This document shows positions 48,436 through 57,097 of a stretch of DNA of 64,000 bases, in pieces (the stretch's first letter is position 1; each line of letters begins with the position of its first letter). The notes below the pieces were generated by a model. It worked only from the letters and a program-made list of their open reading frames with translations, did not search any database and was not told the DNA's origin. The translations under genes were made by a program, and so were the position numbers. Source of the DNA: Pseudophaeobacter arcticus DSM 23566 (lineage in GTDB: Bacteria; Pseudomonadota; Alphaproteobacteria; Rhodobacterales; Rhodobacteraceae); contig NZ_KI421507.1 of NCBI RefSeq assembly GCF_000473205.1, forward strand, positions 2,665,187 through 2,729,186, read 5' to 3'.

Positions 48436-49332
48436 TCAGTCCACACAATAGGGCGCCAGTTCCGACTGCAAAAGCGCCAGAAACTCTTGCCCGATTGAAG
48501 ACAGCGGTCGCGCGGCAGAGGTAATCACTGCCATCTCCATCAGGATCTGCGGGCGAAAACAGCGCGAGACAAAGCCGCCCTCCTTGTCAAAATCCAGCAC
48601 AAAGGGATCCAGCAAGGCCACGCCCATTCCCTCTTTGACAAAGCTCAGCAGGTTCTTGAACAACTGCGCATGAACCCGCGTCTTGAGCGGCACCCCCGCC
48701 TGTACAAAGGCTTCGCGAATGTTCCGGTGGGTGATGTGATCAGGCCCCATGACCAGAAATGGCGCACCTTCCAAGAGCGCCGGGGTAAGAACCTCATGTT
48801 GCGCCAGCGGGCTGTCAGCGGGAAGCGCCAGGGATGTTTCAACCCGGATAGGATAGGCCTGCAGCCCATCATGCAGCAGCGGCGTTTCGCAGATACCAAT
48901 TTCAAACAGGCCCGAGATCACCCATTCCTGGATCTTCGATGAATACTGCGACTGGAACGAGATCGACATATCCGGCCGGTCGCGGGCGAATTTGGCAATC
49001 AGCTTTGGCATAAACCCAAAGGACATCGAATGCTGCGAGGCCACCTGCAGCTGCCCTGCCTGCTTGTTCTGCAGATCAATCACTGCATGGGTCACGTGAT
49101 CAAAGCCACGCACCACCGTATCAATCTCACGAAACAACAGATTGGCTTCTGGCGTCGCCCGCAACCGGCCGCGATCACGCTCAAACAATTTGAACCGGGT
49201 CTGCCGTTCCAACTGATGCAAAAGGTTTGAGACCGCAGGCTGGGAAATTCCCAAAAGTGCAGCCGCGCCGGTCACTGTTCCGGTCTCAATCACCGAATGA
49301 AACGCCTGTAACTGTCTAAAACGTAGGTTCAT
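48436..49332 (-). CDS. LysR-family transcriptional regulator
   Basis: A 298-residue regulator. The N-terminal helix-turn-helix is FRQLQAFHSVIETGTVTGAA then LGISQPAVSNLLHQLE, and a periplasmic-binding-protein-like effector domain follows. It is divergent from the FAD oxidoreductase gene, so it probably controls that gene and the TRAP operon. An AT-rich palindrome lies in the shared promoter region. Confidence 0.92.
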   Translation of the reverse strand: MNLRFRQLQAFHSVIETGTVTGAAALLGISQPAVSNLLHQLERQTRFKLFERDRGRLRATPEANLLFREIDTVVRGFDHVTHAVIDLQNKQAGQLQVASQHSMSFGFMPKLIAKFARDRPDMSISFQSQYSSKIQEWVISGLFEIGICETPLLHDGLQAYPIRVETSLALPADSPLAQHEVLTPALLEGAPFLVMGPDHITHRNIREAFVQAGVPLKTRVHAQLFKNLLSFVKEGMGVALLDPFVLDFDKEGGFVSRCFRPQILMEMAVITSAARPLSSIGQEFLALLQSELAPYCVD

Positions 49333-49369
49333 GCGCCCTCTGTATCATTTTTTGTTATGGAGCGCATCG

Positions 49370-49377
49370 ATAATTAT
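49370..49377. promoter_or_regulatory. Possible LysR box in the divergent promoter
   Basis: ATAATTAT is a short palindrome within ATCGATAATTATATTT, 38 bp upstream of the LysR gene start. It is AT-rich in a GC-rich setting, as LysR operators often are. This is a motif match only. Confidence 0.3.
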
Positions 49378-49521
49378 ATTTGAAATGATGTGACTGACTG
49401 GGCATGGTCAGCAAACGATCTGTGCTTTTTGCAGCATGTCCCAAGGGGCTGGGCAGGCGATTTTTGCAACGCCCTGCTGCTGATACCTGCACAACCAACA
49501 GGACAACCAAAGCGACGTTGA

Positions 49522-50763
49522 ATGAAAACAGAACACATCATCATTGTTGGCGCTGGCATTGTGGGCGCCGCCACTGCGCTCTGGCTGAAACGTGCCGGAT
49601 ACAACGTCACCCTGATTGACAAAGGAGAGCCCGGCATGGGCGCCTCCTACGGCAATGGCTGTCTGCTGGCCAGCTGCGCCATGGTGCCGGTGACCACGCC
49701 AGGGTTGCTCTCCAAGGGGCCAAAATATCTGTTGGACCCAAAGTTTCCGCTGTTCATGCGTTGGGGCTACACACCAAGGCTGTTGCCCTGGCTGATAAAG
49801 TACCTGTCACATGCCAATGACAACGACACCCGCCGCATTGCAAAATCTCTTACCCATATTGTTGGTGACAGTGTCGAACAGCATCAGGCCCTGACCGCCG
49901 ACACCCCAGCTGCAAAATGGATCAAAGAGACCAATTACAACTTTGCCTACAAGGACCGCGCAGCCTTTGAGGAAGATGCCTATGTCTGGGAGCTGCGCCG
50001 CGAGGCGGGGTTCATACCAGAGATCATCGAGGGCGCGGCGGTTCAGGAGTACGAGCCGATCCTGGGCAAGAACACTTCCCTTCTGGCGGTGAACAAAAAC
50101 CACGGTTTTATCCTAAACCCCGCCAACTACGTCAAAGATCTGGTCAAACTCCTGGTCGAAATGGGCGGCAGCTTTGTCCAGGCGGAAGTGAAGGATTTCG
50201 ACCTCAGCGGTGGCCGCATTTCTGCGGTAGACACTGACCAGGGGCGCTTTGACTGTGACAAGGTGGTGATTTCTGCCGGGATCTGGTCCAAGCCCCTGAT
50301 GCAGAAACTGGGCCTCAAGGTGCCGATGGAAGCAGAACGGGGCTATCACATTCTGTTCAAATCCCCCAGCATCACCCCACGCTATCCGATGATGGTGGCG
50401 GCCGGCAAATTTGTCGCCACCCCGATGGATCAGGGCCTGCGCTGCGCCGGTGTTGTGGAATTTGGTGGCTTGGATGAAACCCCGTCCAAGGCGCCCCTGG
50501 CGCTGCTTCGACGCACGGTGGCAGAGACCTTCCCGCAGATGCAGGCCGTTGAGGAGGAAGAATGGCTCGGCTTTCGCCCCGCCCCGACCGACAGCCTGCC
50601 ACTGATTGGCGAGGTCGCCGGCTCGGGCGTCTTTACCGCCTTTGGCCACCACCATATTGGCCTGACCGGCGGCGCAAAAACGGGGCGTATGGTGGCCAGT
50701 CTGATTTCCGGCCAGCCCATGAACCTTGACATGCGTCCCTTTGAACCGGATCGTTTTGCCTAA
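49522..50763 (+). CDS. FAD-dependent D-amino-acid dehydrogenase-like oxidoreductase (DadA family)
   Basis: A 413-residue DAO-fold flavoprotein. The FAD motif is VGAGIVGAATALWLKRAGY at residues 9-27, followed by GNGCLLASCAMVPV and a C-terminal GFRPAPTDSLPLIG and GHHHIGLTGG, as in DadA. Relatives oxidise D-amino acids or hydroxyproline-type imino acids. Association with a TRAP transporter and a LysR regulator suggests uptake and oxidation of one such compound. The precise substrate is inferred only at class level. Confidence 0.87.
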   Translation: MKTEHIIIVGAGIVGAATALWLKRAGYNVTLIDKGEPGMGASYGNGCLLASCAMVPVTTPGLLSKGPKYLLDPKFPLFMRWGYTPRLLPWLIKYLSHANDNDTRRIAKSLTHIVGDSVEQHQALTADTPAAKWIKETNYNFAYKDRAAFEEDAYVWELRREAGFIPEIIEGAAVQEYEPILGKNTSLLAVNKNHGFILNPANYVKDLVKLLVEMGGSFVQAEVKDFDLSGGRISAVDTDQGRFDCDKVVISAGIWSKPLMQKLGLKVPMEAERGYHILFKSPSITPRYPMMVAAGKFVATPMDQGLRCAGVVEFGGLDETPSKAPLALLRRTVAETFPQMQAVEEEEWLGFRPAPTDSLPLIGEVAGSGVFTAFGHHHIGLTGGAKTGRMVASLISGQPMNLDMRPFEPDRFA

Positions 50764-50857
50764 CGCCTGTTAGGCCCCCAATTCCAAACAAACCGGCAAA
50801 GACAAGCCGGCAATAGCAAGCTGAAAAACAGCACCACCAACCTCCAGGGAGATTACC

Positions 50858-51838
50858 ATGACATCTAAAACTTCTATCAAAATGGCCTTTACAGCCTCGG
50901 CGCTGGCGTTTGCCGCCTCAGGCGCTGTGGCGGAAAGCTGGGATATGCCAATGGCCTATTCCGCATCCAATTATCACTCAGAGATGGGGGTTGTTTTTGC
51001 CGATAAGGTCCGCGACTACACTGGCGGCGATATTGACATCACCGTGCATCCCGGTGGCTCCCTGTTCAAGGGTGGCGAGATCAAACGCGCGGTGCAGACC
51101 GGCCAGGCCCCGATTGGTGAACGCTTCATGTCCGCCCATGCCAATGAGGCGCCGTTGCTGGGCTGGGATAACCTGCCCTTTATTGCCACCACCTATGCCG
51201 ACAACGAAAAGCTCTGGCATGCCGCAAAAGACCGGGTGAATAGTCAGCTTGGCGAGCTGAACCTTGTTGCGCTTTATACCTGCCCCTGGCCAGGCCAGGG
51301 CTTTTACTTCAACAAAGAGGTCTCCTCCTCTGCCGACACCCAGGGCGTCAAGTTCCGCAGCTACAACACCGCAACAGCAACCTTTGCCGAAGAACTGGGC
51401 ATGATCCCGGTACAGGTCGAAGCCGCCGAGTTGAGCCAGGCACTGGCCACCGGCGTTGCCGAGGCATTCATCTCGTCGGGCTCGACCGGGTATGACCGCA
51501 AGGTCTGGGAAAACCTGAGCCATTATTACAAGGTCAACGCCTGGCTGCCACGCAACTATGTCATCGTCAACAAACAGGTCTGGGAAGACCTGAGCCCCGA
51601 GACCCAGGCCCAGGTGCAAAAGGCCGCCGACGAGACCGGGGCCGCCTGCGCTGCCAAATCCGAAGAGCTGGCCAACTGGTACTTTGAACAACTGTCAGAC
51701 AATGGCATGACCGTGGCTGACGCAGGCCCCGAATTCCTCGCCGAGCTGCAGGAAATTGGCACCAAGATGACAGCCGAATGGCTGGCAGCAGCCGGTGACG
51801 ACGGCCAGGCCATTCTGGACGCCTATAACGCCAAATAA
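50858..51838 (+). CDS. dctP: TRAP transporter solute-binding protein (DctP family)
   Basis: A 326-residue periplasmic protein with a signal peptide ending near SGAVAES. The DctP fold is recognisable, including the ligand-binding Arg region VKFRSYNTATATFAEELG and the C-terminal helices. It is preceded by CAGGGAG. It delivers a carboxylate-containing ligand to the DctQM permease encoded next. Context with the DadA-like gene points to an amino-acid-like ligand. Confidence 0.92.
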   Translation: MTSKTSIKMAFTASALAFAASGAVAESWDMPMAYSASNYHSEMGVVFADKVRDYTGGDIDITVHPGGSLFKGGEIKRAVQTGQAPIGERFMSAHANEAPLLGWDNLPFIATTYADNEKLWHAAKDRVNSQLGELNLVALYTCPWPGQGFYFNKEVSSSADTQGVKFRSYNTATATFAEELGMIPVQVEAAELSQALATGVAEAFISSGSTGYDRKVWENLSHYYKVNAWLPRNYVIVNKQVWEDLSPETQAQVQKAADETGAACAAKSEELANWYFEQLSDNGMTVADAGPEFLAELQEIGTKMTAEWLAAAGDDGQAILDAYNAK

Positions 51839-51856
51839 CCTCACGACCTCTCACCT

Positions 51857-51893
51857 GACGGCTCCTGCTTTTACCGGGTAGGGGCCGTCTTTT
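51857..51893 (+). terminator. Intra-operon terminator/attenuator between dctP and dctQ
   Basis: GACGGCTCC (51857-51865) pairs with GGGGCCGTC (51881-51889), followed by TTTT. A weak terminator here would make the binding protein more abundant than the permease, as in many TRAP operons. Confidence 0.65.
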
Positions 51894-51910
51894 ATGACCA
51901 CATTTGGGGG

Positions 51911-52630
51911 ATGGGCATGCGTGACTGGCAACCGTTTCTGGGCCTGCCGCTCTGGGCTTGGCTTTTTGTTATTCCAACCGTTTTGGCACTAACCTGTCTG
52001 GCTGCACCGGCTCCAATGGGCCGTGCTCTGCGGCCACTGCAGGCCCTGCTGGATCGGATCTATCTGTCTGCAGGTGTGTTGGCCGCAGTCTGCATGATCA
52101 CCATCCTGCTGCTGATCGTCGCCCAGATGGGCGCCCGCTGGAGCAACCTGACCTTCCCAGGCTCCACCGAATATGCAGGCTATGCCATGGCGGCGACCTC
52201 TTTTTTTGCCTTGGCCCATGCGCTAACCCGTGGCGCCCATATCCGGGTGTCGATCTTTCTCAACATGGGGCATCACTTTGGCCTGTGGCTGGATGCATTC
52301 GCCATGTGGATCGCAGCCATCACCGCAACCTATTTTGCCCGTTTTGCCATCAAGACCAATATCATGTCCGAGATGCTGAATGACCGCACCCAGGGGCAGG
52401 ACTTTACCCCGGAGTGGCTGATCGCCGTCTTCAAGATGTTTGTCACCGCCCCCGCTCACTGGGGCAAGCTTTGGGCCGAAACCGGGTCTGACTGGGTCTA
52501 TACCCCGGTCTGGCTGCCACAGCTGCCAATGTCGATCGGCACCGTGCTGCTGGCGCTGGCGCTGTGGGACTATCTGTGTCGCCTGCTGATCACCCGCCGG
52601 GCCAGCATTACTTCGGAGGCCGTGGAATAA
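51911..52630 (+). CDS. dctQ: TRAP transporter small permease (DctQ family)
   Basis: A 239-residue protein with four main hydrophobic segments, longer than the minimal DctQ (about 170) because of an extra N-terminal helix and a loop near residues 150-185. The start could also be ATG 51917. The stop overlaps the large-permease start by one base (TAATG). It forms the membrane complex with DctM. Confidence 0.85.
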   Translation: MGMRDWQPFLGLPLWAWLFVIPTVLALTCLAAPAPMGRALRPLQALLDRIYLSAGVLAAVCMITILLLIVAQMGARWSNLTFPGSTEYAGYAMAATSFFALAHALTRGAHIRVSIFLNMGHHFGLWLDAFAMWIAAITATYFARFAIKTNIMSEMLNDRTQGQDFTPEWLIAVFKMFVTAPAHWGKLWAETGSDWVYTPVWLPQLPMSIGTVLLALALWDYLCRLLITRRASITSEAVE

Positions 52631-53946
52631 TGGGCGAGATCTATACAACCCTTATCTTTGTTTTTGTGCTCTTTGCCCTGCTGGGCAGTTCCGTCTGGAT
52701 TGGTCTGGCGCTGATGGGCGTCGCCTGGTTTGGCATGGAGCTGTTCACCACCCGCCCCGCCGGGGACGCGATGATCACCACCATCTGGACCGGAGCCTCC
52801 AGCTGGACCCTGACGGCGCTGCCGCTGTTCATCTGGATGGGTGAGATCCTCTATCGCACCCGCCTGTCACAGGACATGTTTCGCGGCCTTGCCCCCTGGA
52901 TGCGCTGGCTGCCTGGCGGGTTGCTGCACACCAATATTGCCGGCTGCACCATCTTTGCCGCCGTGTCCGGCTCATCCGCAGCAACCCTGACCACCGTCGG
53001 CAAGATGTCGATCCCCGAGCTGCGCAAACGCGGCTACCCGGAATATATGATCGTTGGCACCCTGGCGGGAGCCGCAACGCTGGGGCTGATGATTCCGCCC
53101 TCGCTGACGCTGATCGTCTATGGCGTGTCGATCAATGAATCGATTACCAAGCTGTTCATGGCCGGCATTTTCCCCGGACTGGTGCTGGCCAGCCTGTTCA
53201 TGGCCTATATCATCGGCTGGCATTTCTTTGCCAAAGACCAGCGTCCCGAACCAGAGCCCGCCATGTCCTTTGGGGAAATGATGTCAGAGAGCCGGTTTCT
53301 GATCCCGGTGCTGACGCTGGTCACCGTGGTGATCGGTTCGATGTATCTAGGCCTTGCCACCGCCACCGAGGCCGCTGCGGTAGGCGTGCTTGGTGCCTTG
53401 ACGCTGGCACTGTTTCAGGGCTCGCTGGGCTGGTCCACCTTTACCGAGTCATTGATGGGCGCCACGCGTACCTCTGCAATGATTGCGCTGATCCTGATGG
53501 GAGCGTCGTTCCTATCGCTGTCCATGGGCTTTACCGGATTGCCCCGGGCGCTTGCAGCCTGGATCGACCAGATGAACCTGTCACCGCTGGTACTGATTGT
53601 GGCGCTCACCCTGTTTTACGTGGTGTTGGGCATGTTCCTGGATGGGATTTCTTCGGTGGTGCTGACCATGGCCATCGTTGAGCCGATGATCCGTCAGGCC
53701 GGTATTGATGTGATCTGGTTTGGCATCTTCATCGTGGTGGTCGTTGAAATGGCCCAGGTGACGCCGCCAATTGGGTTCAACCTCTTTGTGCTGCAAAGCA
53801 TGACCCGCCACGAGATCTCCTATATTGCCAAGACCGCGATCCCCATGGTCGGCCTGATGCTGGTGATGGTGGTGATCCTGGTCGCCTGGCCCGAGCTGGC
53901 AACATGGCTCCCCAATAATCTGCGCAGCGGACCAGCTGGCGGGTAA
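52630..53946 (+). CDS. dctM: TRAP transporter large permease (DctM family)
   Basis: A 438-residue ion-coupled permease with about twelve hydrophobic segments. Typical motifs are AAVSGSSAATLTTVG and MIPPSLTLIVYG near the first half, and MAQVTPPIGFNLFVLQ near the end. ATG 52630 starts the conserved domain (EIYTTLIFVFVLFALLG); the earlier in-frame ATG lies inside dctQ. It completes the Na+-driven importer. Confidence 0.93.
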   Translation: MGEIYTTLIFVFVLFALLGSSVWIGLALMGVAWFGMELFTTRPAGDAMITTIWTGASSWTLTALPLFIWMGEILYRTRLSQDMFRGLAPWMRWLPGGLLHTNIAGCTIFAAVSGSSAATLTTVGKMSIPELRKRGYPEYMIVGTLAGAATLGLMIPPSLTLIVYGVSINESITKLFMAGIFPGLVLASLFMAYIIGWHFFAKDQRPEPEPAMSFGEMMSESRFLIPVLTLVTVVIGSMYLGLATATEAAAVGVLGALTLALFQGSLGWSTFTESLMGATRTSAMIALILMGASFLSLSMGFTGLPRALAAWIDQMNLSPLVLIVALTLFYVVLGMFLDGISSVVLTMAIVEPMIRQAGIDVIWFGIFIVVVVEMAQVTPPIGFNLFVLQSMTRHEISYIAKTAIPMVGLMLVMVVILVAWPELATWLPNNLRSGPAGG

Positions 53947-53950
53947 CACA

Positions 53951-54889
53951 GTGATAGGCCTGCTGAATATTGTGGCCCGCCATGGGCGGGCTGCAATGGT
54001 GCTTGGACTGCTGGCAGGATTTGCCCTGCCGCACCTGGCCGCAATACTAAAACCCTGGTTGCCAGAGATGGTGGCCGGCCTGTTGTTTCTGACCGCGTTT
54101 CGCATTGGCGCGTCGCGCGCCCTGGGTGGGCTGCGCGATGGCATCTCCAGTCTCAAGGCCGTTGTGGTCTTGCAAATGGCCCTGCCGCTGGGAGCGCTGG
54201 TCTGTTTTGCCGGGCTGGGGCTGCTGGCTACGCCGCTGGCCATTGCCGTGATCCTGATGCTGTCGGCGCCCTCCCTGACCGGCAGCCCCAATATCACCCT
54301 GTTGATGGGGCATGCACCTGAACCCGCCTTTCGGTTGATGATCCTTGGCACCGCCCTGATGCCATTGACGGTTTTGCCGGTATTGTTGCTGCTGCCCGAG
54401 CTCGGCGATCTTAAATCGGTTCTGCATGCTTCACTGCGACTGACCGGCACCATCGCCCTGACGGTTGGGCTGGCTTTTTTCTGTCGGCACTGGCTCGCAC
54501 GCGATCTGAATGAGCGCATGGGCCGCGCTGTAGATGGGGTCACCATTCTGGCGCTGGTGGTGATCGTGATAGGTCTGATGGCGGCCCTGGGCCCGGCTCT
54601 GCATAGCGCGCCCTGGCCTGTCGCTCAGTGGATGCTGTTGGCCCTGAGCCTCAACTTTGGCCTGCAATATGCCTGCTTTCGCTGGCTGATGTGGCGCGGA
54701 GCATTCCAAATCGCAGCGCCCTGCTCTGTGGTGGCTGGAAACCGGAACTTTGCGCTGTTTCTCATCGCCCTGCCCGCCAGCACCACGGATCCGCTGCTGA
54801 TCTTTCTTGGATGTTATCAAGTCCCGATGTATTTAACCGCTTTTGTCATGCGACCGATCTACGCAAGAGCCCTGACCACGGCCCCGTGA
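53951..54889 (+). CDS. BASS-like (bile acid:sodium symporter superfamily) membrane protein
   Basis: A 312-residue protein with about nine to ten hydrophobic segments, beginning GTG 53951 four bases after dctM. The pattern PSLTGSPNITLLMGH near residue 110 and the late NRNFALFLIALP resemble BASS/arsenical-permease-like transporters. Tight linkage to the TRAP operon suggests it belongs to the same regulon, perhaps exporting a product. The substrate is unknown and the family call is moderate. Confidence 0.65.
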   Translation: MIGLLNIVARHGRAAMVLGLLAGFALPHLAAILKPWLPEMVAGLLFLTAFRIGASRALGGLRDGISSLKAVVVLQMALPLGALVCFAGLGLLATPLAIAVILMLSAPSLTGSPNITLLMGHAPEPAFRLMILGTALMPLTVLPVLLLLPELGDLKSVLHASLRLTGTIALTVGLAFFCRHWLARDLNERMGRAVDGVTILALVVIVIGLMAALGPALHSAPWPVAQWMLLALSLNFGLQYACFRWLMWRGAFQIAAPCSVVAGNRNFALFLIALPASTTDPLLIFLGCYQVPMYLTAFVMRPIYARALTTAP

Positions 54890-54893
54890 CAGA

Positions 54894-54948
54894 CAGTTTA
54901 CAGGCAGTTTACAGGCTGTTTTCAGGTTGTTTACAGGTTGTTTACAGG
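54894..54948. repeat. Five tandem 11-bp repeats
   Basis: Units start at 54894, 54905, 54916, 54927 and 54938 with consensus YWGTTTACAGG. Two are CAGTTTACAGG, one is CTGTTTTCAGG and two are TTGTTTACAGG. The array sits exactly between the stop codons of two convergent genes. Confidence 0.85.
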
Positions 54949-54952
54949 GCCA

Positions 54953-55738
54953 CTAGCCGGGGAAAATGCGCGCCATCTCTGCGTCGAATTTGGCCCAGCT
55001 GAGCACCGCCCGATTGCCCGCCAACCCGTGATAATAGGATTTCCCACTTGGCGTCGGCAGCCCGGCCCAGATCTTGGCCAGATTGTGCATGAAATCCTTG
55101 CGGCTCATGTCATCGGCCATCATCGCGCTCAGGCCCGCTTCTTCAAGCAGCTGATGCGCCAGACGGTCCTGCAGTTGAGGCGAAAACACATCGTCGCGTT
55201 TGGCACCCACATGATCGGCAAGACGTTTCAGCGTCGCGGGAATAAACTGGTAGCGGCCAATGGCATGTTGTTGCCCCGGGGTGCGGGCGATCCAGTCGTA
55301 GATCTCACCCAGGGTCATTGCGGTTGGGCGCTTGTTCGGCTTGACAGCAGCCGCATGTTGCACCGCATCATACTGCGCCCCGCCGGCCTCGGCGCTGGCG
55401 ATCAGCTGCATCAGCTTTGCCACCGCCCCTTTGGCCACTGCTCCTTTGGCCACGCCCCGTGGCAGCGCCCGGAACAGACTGGTGCCGCGACGATCCGCAA
55501 ACAGGCTGGCAAGATTGGCCTGCACCGCCTCCATCTCGGCCTCCAGCCCCTGTGGAGCTGGATTGGCCGTCAACACAGAAACCGGGCTATGGCGCGCCAA
55601 CACAGGCTGCACCGCTGAATTTCCCTGGCCAAAGAAATCCTCATTCACAATGGAAAACCGCTCTGTGGCGCCGCATTGCACCGCGCTGAGTGCAAGAACG
55701 ATATAGGTTAGAGGCAAAGCCAAGCAGGTTTTGTTCAT
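54953..55738 (-). CDS. Secreted lysozyme-like muramidase/transglycosylase
   Basis: A 261-residue protein with a signal peptide (CLALPLTYIVLALSAVQC, possibly a lipoprotein-like Cys). A low-complexity linker VAKGAVAKGAVAK precedes a lysozyme-like domain from about residue 125 (LMQLIASAEAGGAQYDAV, IGRYQFIPATLKRLADHV) that resembles phage-type muramidases; the Glu in SAEAG is the likely catalytic acid. AAGG precedes ATG 55738. The frame is open to 56014, but the extension is not signal-like. It probably remodels or degrades peptidoglycan in the periplasm. Confidence 0.75.
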   Translation of the reverse strand: MNKTCLALPLTYIVLALSAVQCGATERFSIVNEDFFGQGNSAVQPVLARHSPVSVLTANPAPQGLEAEMEAVQANLASLFADRRGTSLFRALPRGVAKGAVAKGAVAKLMQLIASAEAGGAQYDAVQHAAAVKPNKRPTAMTLGEIYDWIARTPGQQHAIGRYQFIPATLKRLADHVGAKRDDVFSPQLQDRLAHQLLEEAGLSAMMADDMSRKDFMHNLAKIWAGLPTPSGKSYYHGLAGNRAVLSWAKFDAEMARIFPG

Positions 55739-56032
55739 ATCAGCCTTCTGTCTGAAACTGCGGTCTTTCACAAAATAGCCCCGCGGAATTGAGATTTCCT
55801 TTACCGCGTTCCTTTTGGTCGCAACCTGCTGGCCCGATGTTCGAGAATGGCGGCTCAGAACAGCAAAGATCGCCCCTCGCTCGGCTGTTGCAGCCGAAAA
55901 CCTACGGCGATATCGTGAGGCACAGCCGAATTGCAACGGCGTTAGGGTCTTGGCTGCAGATGCGCTGACAACAGGACATGCAGCCAATGCAGAGCACCTA
56001 ATCTCGGCCCCCAAAGCCCCCGGAGTGTGGCA
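55739..56032. other. Divergent intergenic region before the sugar kinase
   Basis: No convincing gene. A plus-strand frame at 55815-56036 is open but has no ribosome-binding site or recognisable features. Promoters for both flanking genes are expected here. Confidence 0.4.
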
Positions 56033-56959
56033 ATGATCCTTTGTTGCGGTGACGCTTTGATCGACATGATCCCGATGACATCAAAGCCGGGCACCGAAGC
56101 CTATGTGCCAAGACCCGGCGGAGCGGTGCTCAATACTGCCGTTGCCCTGGGCCGTCTTGGGGCTCCGGCAGGCCTGCTTACCGGGGTGTCACATGACATA
56201 TTTGGCCAGAAACTGGCGGCGCATTTGACCCAATCCCATGTGGATACCTCGCATATCCTCTGGTCAGACCGCCCCACAACCCTGGCCTTTGTACAGCTGA
56301 TGGAAGGTCAGGCATCCTATTGTTTTTATGATGAAAACTCTGCCGGGCGGATGCTGAATATTGCCCAAATCCCAGCTCTGCCCAATGCGATCACAGCCCT
56401 GTTTTTTGGCGGTATCAGCCTTGCCAGTGAACCCGCTAGTGACTGCTACGCCGCGCTATTGGCCCGCGAAGCTGGGTCGCGCGTGATCATGATTGATCCC
56501 AATATCCGCCCAGGTTTCATCAAGGACGCCGCCCGATACCGTCAGCGCTTGGGTCACATGATGGCGCAGGCGGATATTGTAAAAGTCTCCGACGAGGACC
56601 TGAACTGGCTGTTCCCTGCGCCCCAAAGCGACGAGCAGAAAGTAAAGCAGCTGTTGGCGCTGGGGCCGTCGCTGGTGGTTCTCACACGTGGCGGCGATGG
56701 CGCGGATGGTTTTCTGGCCAATGGCAGCCAAATTCACGTGCCAGCAACACCAGCTGAAATCGTGGATACCGTTGGCGCTGGCGACACCTTCAACGCGGGC
56801 CTTCTGGCCAAGCTGTCCGAGCTGAACTGCCTCAGCAAGGATCAGGTACAGACCCTGTCGCCCGAGACGCTCCAACTTGCTTTGGAGCATGGCGCCAGGG
56901 CCGCTGCCAAAACGGTTGCCCGGGAAGGCGCTGATCCCCCCTGGGCCGGGGACCTTTGA
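56033..56959 (+). CDS. PfkB-family carbohydrate kinase (fructokinase-like)
   Basis: A 308-residue sugar kinase. The N-terminal CCGDALIDMIP and GGAVLNTAVALGRLG form the sugar site. The C-terminal signature is DTVGAGDTFNAGLL, whose Asp is the catalytic base. It most resembles fructokinases. ATG 56033 follows GGAG at seven bases; GTG 56027 is a weaker alternative. No sugar transporter is adjacent. Confidence 0.88.
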   Translation: MILCCGDALIDMIPMTSKPGTEAYVPRPGGAVLNTAVALGRLGAPAGLLTGVSHDIFGQKLAAHLTQSHVDTSHILWSDRPTTLAFVQLMEGQASYCFYDENSAGRMLNIAQIPALPNAITALFFGGISLASEPASDCYAALLAREAGSRVIMIDPNIRPGFIKDAARYRQRLGHMMAQADIVKVSDEDLNWLFPAPQSDEQKVKQLLALGPSLVVLTRGGDGADGFLANGSQIHVPATPAEIVDTVGAGDTFNAGLLAKLSELNCLSKDQVQTLSPETLQLALEHGARAAAKTVAREGADPPWAGDL

Positions 56960-57004
56960 CCCAGGTTTGAGCCGATTTTTGGCCTGCCCCTCCCCCATGT
57001 GTGC

Positions 57005-57021
57005 CAGGCCAGTCTGGCCTG
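57005..57021. terminator. Short hairpin between convergent genes
   Basis: CAGGCCA (57005-57011) and TGGCCTG (57015-57021) form a 7-bp stem, 45 bp after the kinase stop and 77 bp beyond the aminotransferase stop on the other strand. There is no strong U-tract. Confidence 0.35.
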
Positions 57022-57097
57022 AAGTAGGTTTTCAAGCCTAACACTGCCCCCACCTCCCGCACTCTGGTCAGGCCAGCACTCAGGCTGGCACCTACAC

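Noticed and set aside
54894..54948. A CRISPR or origin iteron array
   Set aside because: The 11-bp units are directly adjacent without spacers, and no replication gene is nearby; kept as a simple tandem array.
55815..56036. A 73-codon plus-strand frame before the sugar kinase
   Set aside because: No ribosome-binding site or family features, and the composition is like random GC-rich DNA.
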